Assembly (NCBI GenBank): GCA_035645145.1
Contig: DASQNC010000071.1
Location: 1 to 64,000, forward strand
Length of the DNA stretch: 64,000 bases
Direction: 5' to 3'
Source: Azospirillaceae bacterium
GTDB lineage: Bacteria > Pseudomonadota > Alphaproteobacteria > Azospirillales > Azospirillaceae
Part shown: piece after piece, positions 34,156 through 43,082 of the stretch
How the letters are laid out: each line of letters opens with the position of its first letter
Position numbering within the stretch: position 1 is the first letter of the stretch
The notes under the pieces: model-generated
What the model saw: the letters and a program-made list of their open reading frames with translations, nothing else
Told to the model about the DNA's origin: nothing
The model's database searches: none
Program-made: the position numbers and the translations under genes

Positions 34156-35864
34156 ACGCGCGCGGCGGTGGCTCCCCGTCCGATCCACACCCGAAACCCT
34201 CGTCCGACGGTGTGGACGGCACCGAGAACGGGAGCGACGGCACGGCCTCACCCGCTTCGGTCATCATCGAGAGGTTCGGCGGCATCCGTCCGATGGCCGG
34301 CAAGCTGGATGTGCCCGTCACCACCGTCCAGGGATGGAAGAAACGCGGCCACATTCCGGTTGCCCGGCATGCGGAGCTGAAGGCGGCGGCCGACCGCCTG
34401 GGCATCCCCCTGAGCGACACGGAACTCGCCGCTGCCGCCCCGGTCGAGGATGCGGGGGATCCGCAGATGGTCCACGTTCCCCACGCCCCCGGGGAGCCCG
34501 TTCCCGGCAGCGTCCCGACCACCCTATCCGCGCCGCCCGACCCAGAGCAGCCCCGCATGTCCGACACCTTCCCCACCCCGTCGCCCCGCCCGGACTCCGA
34601 ACCCGTCACGGGACCGGCCCCTGGATCGGCCACAGCGTCGGAGGCGGTGCGGCCCCCGCGGACCGGCCGCGGACTCGCGAAAGCCGCCCTTGCCGGGTCG
34701 GCCATCGCGATCGTCACCGCCCTTGCCGTGCCCTATTATTTCTGGTCGTCGAACGGCCCGTCCGGGTCTTCGGTCGATCCGGCGGTTCCCGACCGGCTGG
34801 CCGAGTTGGAGCGTCGGCTGGATCAGACGGCGGCCGGCCCGGCGGCGGACCCCGGCGAAATCCGGCGGCTGGGCGAGCGGCTGGCGGCCATCGAGCAGCG
34901 CCCCGCGCCGGCGTCACCGGATCTGGCGCCGATTCAGCAGCGGTTGGCGGCGCTCGAGCAACGGCCCGCGGAACAGGGCGGGGCACCCGACCTTTCGGCC
35001 ATCGAACAGCGCTTGGGCCAATTGGAGGCGCAAGACCGCCGGGACGACCAGGAGACGGCTTCGGCGTCCGATGCCGGGATCGACCCTGTGGCGCTTGACC
35101 GGCGGCTTGCCGAACTGACGCAGCAGGTGCAGGACACGGCCGGCCGCCTCCAGCGGATGGAGCAGCAGGTCCAGGGTTTGCAGCAGCAGGCGCAAGGGGT
35201 TCAGCAGCAGGCCGGTCAACTGGCCGCGCTCCAGCAATCCTTGCAGCGCCTGGAACAGGCGATGGCAGCGGCGGCGCAGCGCACCGATGCCCTGGCGCGC
35301 ACGGTCGAGCAGCGGGCCGAAGCGGGGGGGGCGGCGCAGGCCCTGGTGCTGGCCACGGCGCAGCTCCGGTCGGTTCTGGGCGACGGACGACCCTTCCAAC
35401 CGGAATTGCAGGCCGTCCAGCAATTGGCCGGCGGCCAGGGACCGCTGGCGCAGGTCGTGGAGCCGCTGGCCCCCCATGCCGCGACGGGCATTCCGACCCG
35501 GGCCGCCTTGACCGAACGGTTCCGCACGCTCGCCGGCGAGATCATCCGTGCCGATCAGGAGAACGGGAACGGCGGCGACTGGACGGACCGGGCGCTGGGC
35601 CGCCTGGGCACGCTGGTGACAATCCGCCGCCAGGGTGACGTCGAGGGCACCGGGACCGAGGCGGTGGTCGCGCGGGCGCAGGCCAAGCTCGGCCGGGGCG
35701 ATCTGGCGGGCGCGGTGGACGAGCTGGCCCGGCTGGAAAGTGCGGAAGGCCGCACCGCGGCCGCATGGCTGGCCGATGCGCGGGCCCGCCTTGCCGCCGA
35801 CCGCGCGGCCGAGGTCATGACACAGGCGGCCGTGGGCCGTCTGGCCGGGAGTGCCCAGCGATGA
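34152..35864 (+). CDS. Mitofilin-like inner-membrane protein with N-terminal HTH-like domain
   Basis: The protein has 570 residues. The N-terminus (about 37-95) has a small helix-turn-helix-like domain, VIIERFGGIRPMAGKLDVPV then VQGWKKRGHIPVARHAEL. I recall this as the carph-isopro-type domain in Rhodospirillales. A proline-rich linker is followed by one membrane helix (about residues 178-200, AIAIVTALAVPYYFW). A long coiled coil rich in Q, L, A and E comes next. The C-terminus resembles COG4223/Mic60-like proteins, with LGRLGTLVTIRRQGD. Alphaproteobacterial Mic60 homologues sit in the hem operon and shape intracytoplasmic membranes. Translation is coupled to hemD and hemY. Confidence 0.85.
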   Translation: MNARGGGSPSDPHPKPSSDGVDGTENGSDGTASPASVIIERFGGIRPMAGKLDVPVTTVQGWKKRGHIPVARHAELKAAADRLGIPLSDTELAAAAPVEDAGDPQMVHVPHAPGEPVPGSVPTTLSAPPDPEQPRMSDTFPTPSPRPDSEPVTGPAPGSATASEAVRPPRTGRGLAKAALAGSAIAIVTALAVPYYFWSSNGPSGSSVDPAVPDRLAELERRLDQTAAGPAADPGEIRRLGERLAAIEQRPAPASPDLAPIQQRLAALEQRPAEQGGAPDLSAIEQRLGQLEAQDRRDDQETASASDAGIDPVALDRRLAELTQQVQDTAGRLQRMEQQVQGLQQQAQGVQQQAGQLAALQQSLQRLEQAMAAAAQRTDALARTVEQRAEAGGAAQALVLATAQLRSVLGDGRPFQPELQAVQQLAGGQGPLAQVVEPLAPHAATGIPTRAALTERFRTLAGEIIRADQENGNGGDWTDRALGRLGTLVTIRRQGDVEGTGTEAVVARAQAKLGRGDLAGAVDELARLESAEGRTAAAWLADARARLAADRAAEVMTQAAVGRLAGSAQR

Positions 35865-37285
35865 TGGCCCGCGCGCTGATCTTCATCGTCAAGCTCGCGA
35901 TCCTGGTCGGGATTGCGCTTTGGATCGCGGACCGCCCGGGCTGGGTGACCATCGAGTGGCAGGGCTACGTGGTCGAGACCTCGGTGGCCCTGCTGGGGCT
36001 GGCGGTGCTGGCACTCGTCGTGCTGGCGGCCCTGGTCTACCGGTTCTGGCGCTCGCTGGTGGCGGCCCCACGGGCGTTCTCGCGCTGGCGCAAGGCCCGG
36101 CGGCGGGAGCGCGGATACCAGGCGCTGACCCAGGGTCTGGTCGCGGTGGCGGCGGGCGATCCGGAGTCCGCCCGGCGGGCCGCCCGGCGGGCGGACGTGC
36201 TGCTCGACGAGCCGCCGTTGACCATGCTGCTGTCGGCGCAGGCGGCGCAGTTGAGCGGCGACGAGCGGGCGGCCGAGCGTTATTTCCAGGACATGCTGGA
36301 GCGCCCGGACATGGCCTTCCTGGGGGTGCGCGGGCTCCTGATGCAGGCCCTCAAGGGCCGGCGGTACGACGAGGCGCTGCGGCTCGCCCGCAAGGCGCAC
36401 GAGCTGCGCCCCGGCACGCCCTGGGTGCTGGCCACCCGCTACGATCTGGAGGCGCGCTCCGGGAATTGGACGCTGGCGGAGACCGCATTGACCGACGCCG
36501 TCAGGGTCGGGGCGGTTCCGGCCGAAGCCGGCAAGCGTCATCGCGCGGCGCTTCTGACGGAGCAAAGCGTGTCCGCCGAGACCGAGGGCCGCAAGGACGT
36601 TGCCCTGACGGCGGTGCAGCGGGCGCATGACATCGACCAGACCTTCGTGCCCGCCGCCATCCGATTGGCCCGGCTGCTGGCCGATGGCGGGCGGCTGAAG
36701 CCGGCCATGCGGGCATTGGAACGGTCGTGGAAGGCCAACCCTCACCCGTTGCTGGCGGAAGCCTACCGCCTGCTGATGGAGCCCAACACCGATCCGCTGG
36801 CACGGTTGAAGCGGATGCAGGGCTTCGCCGCCATGGCGCCGCGCAACGGCGAAGGCAATCTGGCCGTTGCCGCGGCGGCCCTGGACGCCCGCTTGTGGGG
36901 CGAGGCCCGCAAGAACCTGACCCCGTTGGTGGAGGGGGACCGCACATCGGCATCGGCGGCCCTGCGGCGGGCCTGCCGGATGATGGCGCGGCTGGAGGAG
37001 GCGGAGCACGGCGACCGCGAGGCGGCCCGCCGCTGGCTGGCCCGCGCCGCGGAAGCCCCCGCGGATCCGGCCTGGACCTGCGGCGCATGTGGCGCCCAGA
37101 CCGCGGAATGGCACGGCCGTTGCGGCACATGCGGCGGCTTTGACACGCTGGAATGGCGGGCGGTGGACGGTCCGGCCCTGCTGGCGCAGCAGGCCGGCGG
37201 CCACGGCGTGCCGGAAGCCGATACGCTGGGGCCGGAACCCCGCGGGCTGCTGGAATTGCGCCCGCAGCACACGGCGGCGGGTTAG
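35861..37285 (+). CDS. hemY: HemY family TPR protein with C-terminal zinc ribbon
   Basis: The protein has 474 residues. Two N-terminal membrane helices (LIFIVKLAILVGIALWIADRPG region and SVALLGLAVLALVVLAALVYRFW region) start the HemY_N domain, followed by RGYQALTQGLVAVAAGD and TPR repeats. A C-terminal four-cysteine module, CGACG-(x8)-GRCGTCG, near residues 406-425, resembles the rubredoxin-like ribbon of LapB. Bacterial HemY of this type is not an oxidase; its function is unclear. ATG 35861 overlaps the preceding gene's stop. It is the last gene of the haem run. Confidence 0.88.
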   Translation: MMARALIFIVKLAILVGIALWIADRPGWVTIEWQGYVVETSVALLGLAVLALVVLAALVYRFWRSLVAAPRAFSRWRKARRRERGYQALTQGLVAVAAGDPESARRAARRADVLLDEPPLTMLLSAQAAQLSGDERAAERYFQDMLERPDMAFLGVRGLLMQALKGRRYDEALRLARKAHELRPGTPWVLATRYDLEARSGNWTLAETALTDAVRVGAVPAEAGKRHRAALLTEQSVSAETEGRKDVALTAVQRAHDIDQTFVPAAIRLARLLADGGRLKPAMRALERSWKANPHPLLAEAYRLLMEPNTDPLARLKRMQGFAAMAPRNGEGNLAVAAAALDARLWGEARKNLTPLVEGDRTSASAALRRACRMMARLEEAEHGDREAARRWLARAAEAPADPAWTCGACGAQTAEWHGRCGTCGGFDTLEWRAVDGPALLAQQAGGHGVPEADTLGPEPRGLLELRPQHTAAG

Positions 37286-37319
37286 GGGCGGCGGGTCAGG
37301 GTCCGTTCGGCGGCCCATG

Positions 37320-37356
37320 CCCCTCTTCCTGCGCGCCGCGTGGGAAGAGGGGTTTT
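37320..37356 (+). terminator. Intrinsic terminator of the hem operon
   Basis: A 10-bp perfect stem (CCCCTCTTCC at 37320-37329 with 37343-37352) is followed by TTTTC. It lies 35 bases after the hemY stop and ends rightward transcription before the convergent sdhAF4 gene. Confidence 0.85.
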
Positions 37357-37366
37357 CAAAAGAGGC

Positions 37367-37543
37367 TCAGAAGTCCGTGCAGCGGCCCTTGCTTTCCCAA
37401 TCGCCGTAGCGGGTGGGTTCCGGACCGGCGGGCCCGCCGATCTCGCGCTGGGGCTGCGACGGGGCCGTTGGCTGGGGAGTGGTGTCGGCTTTGGCCTTGT
37501 CGGCCGGGGCCGTGGGCTTGGGGGTGGCCGGATGCGTGCTCAT
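37367..37543 (-). CDS. sdhAF4: DUF1674 protein, SDHAF4-like succinate dehydrogenase assembly factor
   Basis: The protein has only 58 residues. The proline- and alanine-rich N-terminus leads to the family signature EIGGPAGPEPTRYGDWE, then SKGRCTDF at the very C-terminus. SDHAF4 proteins bind the flavinated SdhA subunit and help it join SdhB; bacterial DUF1674 members are homologues. ATG 37543 is the only suitable start. It diverges from htpX, with which it is often neighbour in alphaproteobacteria. The gene is easily missed because of its size. Confidence 0.88.
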   Translation of the reverse strand: MSTHPATPKPTAPADKAKADTTPQPTAPSQPQREIGGPAGPEPTRYGDWESKGRCTDF

Positions 37544-37653
37544 GAAGCACGATATGGCCCGCACCGGGTCCGGCGCCAAGACTTCAAACAACAGCCCGAC
37601 GCGGCCATATCCCGGGTGTTGTCCCGATCGCCTCCATTGCGCGGACACCACGG

Positions 37654-38619
37654 ATGACGAGCTATTTCAAGACGACGGTCCTGATGGCGGCGCTGACGGC
37701 GCTGTTCATGGGGCTGGGATTCCTGATCGGCGGCCAGGGCGGGATGCTGGCGGCGCTGCTGCTGGCGTTCGCCATGAACGCCTTCGCCTATTGGAATTCC
37801 GACAAGATGGTCCTGCGCATGCACAATGCGCACGAGGTCGGACCGGCCGAGGCACCGGAGTTCCACCGCATGGTGCAGGACCTGAGCCAGCGCGCCGGCC
37901 TGCCGATGCCACGGGTCTACCTGATCGAGTCGGACCAGCCCAACGCGTTCGCCACCGGCCGCAATCCGGAGAACGCCGCCGTGGCTGCCACCACCGGGCT
38001 GTTGCGCATGCTGCCCTACGAGGAGGTGGCCGGCGTGATGGCACACGAGTTGGCGCATGTGAAGAACCGCGACACGCTGATCATGACGATCACCGCGACG
38101 TTCGCGGGCGCCATTTCCATGCTGGCCAATTTCGCCTTCTTCTTCGGCGGCAACCAGGACAGCCGGAACAATCCGCTGGGCATCGTGGGGGTCGTCCTGA
38201 CGGCCCTGCTGGCGCCGCTCGCCGCCATGCTGGTGCAGATGGCCATCAGCCGCACCCGCGAGTACGAGGCCGACCGCATCGGGGCCGAAATCTGTGGCCG
38301 TCCGGACTGGCTGGCGAACGCCCTGGTCAACATCCAGCACGCGGCGCAGCGGATCGACTACCACCGCGCCGAGAACAGTCCCGCCACCGCCCACATGTTC
38401 ATCATCAACCCGCTGCATGCGCGCGCCATCGACGGGCTCTTCTCCACCCACCCGCCCACCGGGGAACGGGTGCGCCGACTGCAGGCCATGGCAGGTGGTT
38501 CCATGGGGGTGGCCGCACCCGGTGGCATCACCGGCGGCTCTGCCGGAACGCGGGGCCCCTGGGGTGGCGGCGCCCGGCGGGCGCAGTGGCCGGAACGGCG
38601 CCGCGGGCCCTGGGGCTGA
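37654..38619 (+). CDS. htpX: Zinc metalloprotease HtpX
   Basis: An M48 inner-membrane protease of 321 residues that degrades damaged membrane proteins. Two N-terminal helices ([20 protein letters not shown] and [15 protein letters not shown]) come first. The zinc motif [14 protein letters not shown] is near residue 130, two further helices follow, and the third ligand Glu is in [27 protein letters not shown] is typical of the end. The C-terminal 35 residues are glycine- and arginine-rich. Function relates to membrane-protein quality control with FtsH. Confidence 0.95.
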   Translation: MTSYFKTTVLMAALTALFMGLGFLIGGQGGMLAALLLAFAMNAFAYWNSDKMVLRMHNAHEVGPAEAPEFHRMVQDLSQRAGLPMPRVYLIESDQPNAFATGRNPENAAVAATTGLLRMLPYEEVAGVMAHELAHVKNRDTLIMTITATFAGAISMLANFAFFFGGNQDSRNNPLGIVGVVLTALLAPLAAMLVQMAISRTREYEADRIGAEICGRPDWLANALVNIQHAAQRIDYHRAENSPATAHMFIINPLHARAIDGLFSTHPPTGERVRRLQAMAGGSMGVAAPGGITGGSAGTRGPWGGGARRAQWPERRRGPWG

Positions 38620-38650
38620 CCGGGGGCTCGTCCTCCTGCGGCTCGCAGGC

Positions 38651-38899
38651 TCAGGCTTGGCCGGGCGGCGGCGGAACCGGATCGGAGACGGAAATCCGGA
38701 CCCCGGTGCCTTCGATCAAGGGCGGGGCCGCCCGTCCCGGAATGGCGTCCCCCGGCCCTTCCTTGCCGGCGGCAAACCCGTCCCGGAACTTGCGGATGCC
38801 TTTTCCCAGATCGCGCATGACCGTCGGGATCCGGCCGCTGCCAAAGATCAGCCCGATGCCGACCAGCAGAAACGCCGCCTCCCAGAATCCGATGCCCAT
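38651..38899 (-). CDS. tatA: TatA/TatE-like twin-arginine translocase protein
   Basis: The protein has 82 residues. A short N-terminal hydrophobic helix MGIGFWEAAFLLVGIGLIFGSG is followed by the TatA hinge (FGSGRIP) and an amphipathic helix VMRDLGKGIRKFRDGF. This is the TatA/E plan. The FG motif is as in TatA, but no tatB or tatC is near, so it may be a second paralogue. ATG 38899 was taken. A decayed copy of its beginning and its upstream region is found at 41386-41478, with the LysR/decarboxylase pair between. Confidence 0.82.
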   Translation of the reverse strand: MGIGFWEAAFLLVGIGLIFGSGRIPTVMRDLGKGIRKFRDGFAAGKEGPGDAIPGRAAPPLIEGTGVRISVSDPVPPPPGQA

Positions 38900-38980
38900 G
38901 ATGACGTATCCCTGCCGCCTGCCCTTTCGCTTGCACATGGGGTGCCAGTCGGCCCCGGAACAGTCTATGGAACCGCCCAC

Positions 38981-39856
38981 CTAAGCCGGTGCGGTGTGGA
39001 GGATTTGCTCGGCCAGCCACTCCCGGAAGGCGGAGATCGCTTCCAGACGCGGACTGTCCGGCCGGTGCACCACATAGTAGGCGCTGCGGTCGCGTACGCT
39101 CAGGGCGAACGGCCTGACCAGTCGGCCCGAGCGGATTTCGTCCCGCACGAGGATGCCGCGCCCGAGGGCCACGCCCTCGCCGGCCGCCGCGGCATGGAGC
39201 AGCAACAGGCTGTCCGGATAGGACGGCCCTCCGGCGGGAATGGTCAATCCCGCTTCCCGCAGCCAGAGGTCCCAAGGGTGCCAGCTCGTGTGAAGCAGGG
39301 TGGCGCGCACCAGATCGGCCGGTTCGGCGAGGCCGAGGCGGTCGCGGTAGGCCGGACTGCACACCGGGAAGAGCCACTCGTCCGTCAACTTGGTGATGGC
39401 CAACCCCGGCCAACCGCCCTCCCCGTAGCGGACCGCGGCGTCCACCTCGCCGAGGTCCGCCAACCCCACCGACGAATGCAGCTCGAGCTCCAGCCCGGGA
39501 TGGGCCGCGCGGAGTGCGTGGAGCCGCGGCACCAACCACAGGGCCGCGAAGGCGGGCAGCACGCTGACCCGGAGTCCCTGGGACCCGACCTTCCGGGGCG
39601 CGGACTGGAAGGCCCGTTCCAACAGGCCGAGGCCGTGACGGACGCTGAAGAGCAGTTCCTGCCCCGCCGGGGTCAGCAGCATGGCGTTGGCGCTGCGCCG
39701 GAACAGCCGGGTGCCCAGCCGCGCCTCCAGTTCCCGGATGCGGTGGCTGATGGCCCCATGGGTCACGCCCAGCTCCTCGGCCGCGCGGGAATAGCTCTGA
39801 TGCCGGCCAGCGGCCTCGAAGGCCTGCAGCGTTTGGATGGAGGGAAGACGTCCCAT
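38981..39856 (-). CDS. LysR-type transcriptional regulator (GcvA-like)
   Basis: The protein has 291 residues. The N-terminal winged HTH has LPSIQTLQAFEAAGRHQSYSRAAEELGVTHGAISHRI and LFRRSANAMLLTPAGQELL. The effector domain has LRVSVLPAFAALWLVPRL and VDAAVRYGEGGWPG, which is the GcvA-like subclass. It diverges from the PLP decarboxylase gene across 116 bp, so it probably controls that gene. The inducer is unknown. The closeness of TGA-N12-TCA at 39861-39878 to its own start suggests autoregulation. Confidence 0.92.
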   Translation of the reverse strand: MGRLPSIQTLQAFEAAGRHQSYSRAAEELGVTHGAISHRIRELEARLGTRLFRRSANAMLLTPAGQELLFSVRHGLGLLERAFQSAPRKVGSQGLRVSVLPAFAALWLVPRLHALRAAHPGLELELHSSVGLADLGEVDAAVRYGEGGWPGLAITKLTDEWLFPVCSPAYRDRLGLAEPADLVRATLLHTSWHPWDLWLREAGLTIPAGGPSYPDSLLLLHAAAAGEGVALGRGILVRDEIRSGRLVRPFALSVRDRSAYYVVHRPDSPRLEAISAFREWLAEQILHTAPA

Positions 39857-39860
39857 CGGC

Positions 39861-39878
39861 TGATGTTATTTTCGCTCA
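39861..39878. promoter_or_regulatory. Possible LysR operator
   Basis: TGA-N12-TCA (39861-39878) is a short dyad with an AT-rich centre, in the gap between the divergent LysR gene and the decarboxylase. LysR proteins bind such interrupted dyads (T-N11-A type). Found by eye only. Confidence 0.3.
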
Positions 39879-39972
39879 CACTGCGGTCCAAGGCTTTTCA
39901 TTCGTGGGAAGCCCGGAACCGGCCTAGTTCAGGGTTGAGTCCCCGCAGCGGGGTTTTGGCGGAAGAGTGGAC

Positions 39973-41352
39973 ATGGGAACGATGGACGAAGCCAACCGGC
40001 GTTTGTACGCGGATGCCCATCGGCGGGCGCTGGCCTATATGGAAGGGATCGCGGCGCGCCGCGTCTATCCCGACGGGAACGCCCTGGCCGGCCTCTCGGC
40101 TTTCGACGAAGCCCTGCCCGAGCAGCCGCTCCCGCCGGAGGACACCCTGCGCCTCCTGGACGAGGTCGGCGGGCCGGCGACCGTGGCCTCGACCGGTGGG
40201 CGGTACTTCGGTTTCGTGGTCGGCGGCAGCCTGCCGGTGGCCCTGGCGGCGGATTGGCTGGTTTCCGCCTGGGACCAGTGCGCGACCATGCCCGTCAGTT
40301 CCCCTGTCTCGGCCAAGGTGGAGCAGGTGGCCGGACGCTGGATGACGGAAATCCTCGGTTTGCCCACGTCGTCGGCCGTCGCCTTCGTGACCGGGGCGAG
40401 CATGGGCAACCTGCTGGGCCTGGCCGCGGCCCGGCACCACCTGCTGCGTCGGCTCGGATACGACGTGGAGTCGCAGGGCCTGTTCGGTGCCCCGCGCCTG
40501 CGCGTGGTGGCCAGCGCGGAAATCCACTCCACCCTGGTCAAGGACCTGGGCATCCTCGGCTTCGGCCGCGACTGCGTGGAACGGGTCCCGACGGATGCGC
40601 AGGGGCGCCTCATACCCGAGGAACTGCCCGAGCTGGACGACCGCACCATTGTCTGCGTCCAAGCCGGGAACGTGAACTCCGGGTCGTTCGACCCGTTCCG
40701 GGCGGTGGTCGCCAAGGCCAGGGCGGCGGGAGCGTGGGTGCACGTGGACGGCGCCTTCGGCCTGTGGGCCGCCGCGTCGCCCCGGCTGCGGGCCCTCGTC
40801 GACGGTATCGAGGGTGCGGACAGCTGGGTGACGGACGGGCACAAGTGGCTGAACGTGCCCTACGACTGCGGCGTGGTCGTTTGCCGGCATCCGGACGCGC
40901 TGCGCGGCGCCATGGGGTTGAGCGCCGCCTACATGCCGACCGGCGAAGCCGTGCCGGCCAAGGATCTGCTGGCCGAGTTCTCCCGCCGGGCCCGTGGCAT
41001 CCCGGTCTGGGCGGCGCTGCGCACCTTGGGGCGCCAGGGCGTGGCCGACATGGTGGAGCGCAACTGCGCCCAAGCGCAGCGGATGGCGGCGGGCCTGCGT
41101 GCGCTGGGTGCCGAAATCCTCAACGACGTCGTGTTGAACCAGATCGTCGTCTCCTTCGGGGATGCGGAGCGGACGGCGCATGTCCAGCGGGCCGTGGAGC
41201 AGGACGGGGCCTGCTGGTTCGGACCGACGCAGTGGCAGGGTCGCGCCGCCGTGCGCATCAGCATCTCCTCCTGGGCGACGACCGACGAGGACATCGACGG
41301 TGCGTTGGCCGCCATCGGCCGTATCCTTGGAGAAGGTCGGGTTCCGGCGTAG
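39973..41352 (+). CDS. PLP-dependent group II decarboxylase / aspartate aminotransferase-fold enzyme
   Basis: The protein has about 459 residues. The PLP lysine is in SWVTDGHKWLNVPYDCG, near residue 296. Other family marks are GGRYFGFVVGGSLPVALAADWLVSAWDQ, FVTGASMGNLLGLAAARH and VCVQAGNVNSGSFDPF, with the PLP-phosphate Asp in WVHVDGAFGLWAA. This is the fold of glutamate, aromatic-amino-acid and diaminobutyrate decarboxylases. The substrate cannot be read from the sequence. GGAAGAG precedes ATG 39973. The divergent LysR regulator is its likely controller. Confidence 0.88.
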   Translation: MGTMDEANRRLYADAHRRALAYMEGIAARRVYPDGNALAGLSAFDEALPEQPLPPEDTLRLLDEVGGPATVASTGGRYFGFVVGGSLPVALAADWLVSAWDQCATMPVSSPVSAKVEQVAGRWMTEILGLPTSSAVAFVTGASMGNLLGLAAARHHLLRRLGYDVESQGLFGAPRLRVVASAEIHSTLVKDLGILGFGRDCVERVPTDAQGRLIPEELPELDDRTIVCVQAGNVNSGSFDPFRAVVAKARAAGAWVHVDGAFGLWAAASPRLRALVDGIEGADSWVTDGHKWLNVPYDCGVVVCRHPDALRGAMGLSAAYMPTGEAVPAKDLLAEFSRRARGIPVWAALRTLGRQGVADMVERNCAQAQRMAAGLRALGAEILNDVVLNQIVVSFGDAERTAHVQRAVEQDGACWFGPTQWQGRAAVRISISSWATTDEDIDGALAAIGRILGEGRVPA

Positions 41353-41385
41353 AACACCGCCGGTATGGGCAGGCTGGACTTGACG

Positions 41386-41478
41386 GTGCCCACGCGTTGC
41401 CGTTGAGATCCAGCCGCTGCTCAAGACCGGTACGGTGGCGACCAGCGGAAACGCCACCTTCCAGAACCCGATGCCCAT
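41386..41478 (-). pseudogene. Decayed duplicate of the tatA-like gene
   Basis: The minus strand reads MGIGFWKVAFPLVATVPVLS from ATG 41478, matching the first 20 residues of the intact tatA-like protein at about half the positions. The DNA match to 38845-38899 continues upstream of the start (GGGGTGCC-G-CGGC), so the promoter region was also copied. After about 30 codons the similarity ends, and no amphipathic TatA helix follows. It is a remnant, not a working gene. Confidence 0.6.
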
Positions 41479-41553
41479 GACCAAGCGTCCTCGTCCCCTG
41501 TTCTCACACCGGCACACGGGGTGCCGGCCGGCACCGCTTTGGGGCGACGGACA

Positions 41554-42888
41554 ATGAAGGCCGGGGGAAACAGGCGGCGCCAGACCCACCCACCCGCGCA
41601 GGATCCCGGATTGCGGGCCAGGGCCGCGGCCCTGGATCTGGTTGCGGCGGTGGTGCGCCGCCGGATGCCGTTGGACGATGCGCTGGAACAGCAACCCGAC
41701 CTGGACGGGCTGGAACCGCGCGACCGGGGGTTCACCCGTCTGCTGGCGGCGACGATCCTGCGGCGGCTCGGCCAATTGGACGCGGTGGTCCTTGCGTTCC
41801 TCGACCGGCCGCAATTGCCGAAGGCCGACGTGCTGGACGTGCTGCGGCTGGGCGCGGCGCAGATCCTGTTCCTGGGCACCCCGTCCCATGCGGCGGTGGA
41901 CACCTCGGTCGATCTGGTGGCGGCACGCGGCCATGCCCACGCCAAGGGCATGGTGAACGCCGTCCTGCGGAAGGTCGTGCGGGACGGGCCGGGCCTCGTG
42001 GCCGGCCAGGATGCCGGCCGGCTGAACACGCCGGACTGGCTGTGGCTGTCGTGGCGCCAAGCCTATGGCACCGGCCGCGCCCGCGGCATCGTCGACGCGC
42101 ACCTGTCGGAGCCGCCACTGGACCTGACCGTCCGGTCCGAACCGGAGGCGTGGGCCGGACGGCTCGAGGCCGAGATCCTGCCGACCGGAAGCCTGCGTCG
42201 GGCCGCTGCCGGCGGCCTCACCGAGCTTCCCGGCTTCGCCGAGGGCGCGTGGTGGGTGCAGGACGCCGCCGCGGCGATCCCTGCCCGTCTGTTCGGCGAC
42301 CTGGATGGCAAGCTGGTTTACGACCTGTGTGCGGCCCCCGGCGGCAAGACGTTGCAACTGGCGGCCCAGGCCGGTGCGCGGGTTGTGGCCGTGGACCGGT
42401 CGGCCGGGCGCATCGCGCGCGTGCGCGCAAACCTTGCCCGCACGGGTCTTGCGGCCGAGACCGTGGTGGCCGACGCCGCGAAATGGAGTCCGGAGGAGCC
42501 GGCGGACGCGATCCTGCTGGATGCGCCGTGCAGCGCCACCGGGGCGGCCCGCCGCCATCCCGACATCCTGCACCTGAAGACGAAGGCGGATGTGGAAAAG
42601 CTTGCGGCGGCGCAGGCCAAGCTGCTGCGCGCCGCCGGTCGGTTGCTGAAGCCCGGGGGGCTGCTGGTCTATTGCACCTGCTCGCTGGAGCCGGAGGAAG
42701 GCGAACAGCGGATCGCCGCCTTTCTGGAGGGCGGCGCGCCGTTCGCCCGCGTGCCCATCGACCCGGCGGAAGTCGGCGGTTGCGATGCGTTCGTCAATGC
42801 GGACGGCGAGGTTCGCACCTTGCCCGGGCATTGGCCCGAGCGGGGCGGCATCGACGGGTTCTTCGTGGCGCGGCTCCGGCGGATCTGA
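41554..42888 (+). CDS. rsmB: 16S rRNA (cytosine-967 C5)-methyltransferase family protein
   Basis: The protein has 444 residues. The N-terminal NusB-like domain (to about 140) has RGFTRLLAATILRRLGQLDAV. The SAM domain has LVYDLCAAPGGKTLQLAAQ near residue 260, the proline-cysteine motif LDAPCSATG near 325, and the catalytic cysteine in VYCTCSLEPEEGEQ near 375. RsmB methylates C967 in 16S rRNA. The adjoining htpX and sdhAF4 are the usual companions, now separated from it by the inserted block 38651-41478. ATG 41554 is preferred. Confidence 0.92.
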   Translation: MKAGGNRRRQTHPPAQDPGLRARAAALDLVAAVVRRRMPLDDALEQQPDLDGLEPRDRGFTRLLAATILRRLGQLDAVVLAFLDRPQLPKADVLDVLRLGAAQILFLGTPSHAAVDTSVDLVAARGHAHAKGMVNAVLRKVVRDGPGLVAGQDAGRLNTPDWLWLSWRQAYGTGRARGIVDAHLSEPPLDLTVRSEPEAWAGRLEAEILPTGSLRRAAAGGLTELPGFAEGAWWVQDAAAAIPARLFGDLDGKLVYDLCAAPGGKTLQLAAQAGARVVAVDRSAGRIARVRANLARTGLAAETVVADAAKWSPEEPADAILLDAPCSATGAARRHPDILHLKTKADVEKLAAAQAKLLRAAGRLLKPGGLLVYCTCSLEPEEGEQRIAAFLEGGAPFARVPIDPAEVGGCDAFVNADGEVRTLPGHWPERGGIDGFFVARLRRI

Positions 42889-43082
42889 TCGGCGCGGGGG
42901 TTGCCCGCGGTCGCGTAACGGTCCGGACTGCCGTTCGGTGGCCGGACCGGAGCTGATCCCCGTGCCCGGATGGCCAATGGTCTTGTGCGCAATTGCGGCC
43001 GACCCGGCGTGGGCCAACGCTTGCCTTTCCGGTATGCGCCAGGGATGGCGCGTCCGGCCCTGCAACGCGGGAAGGGGCCGGC

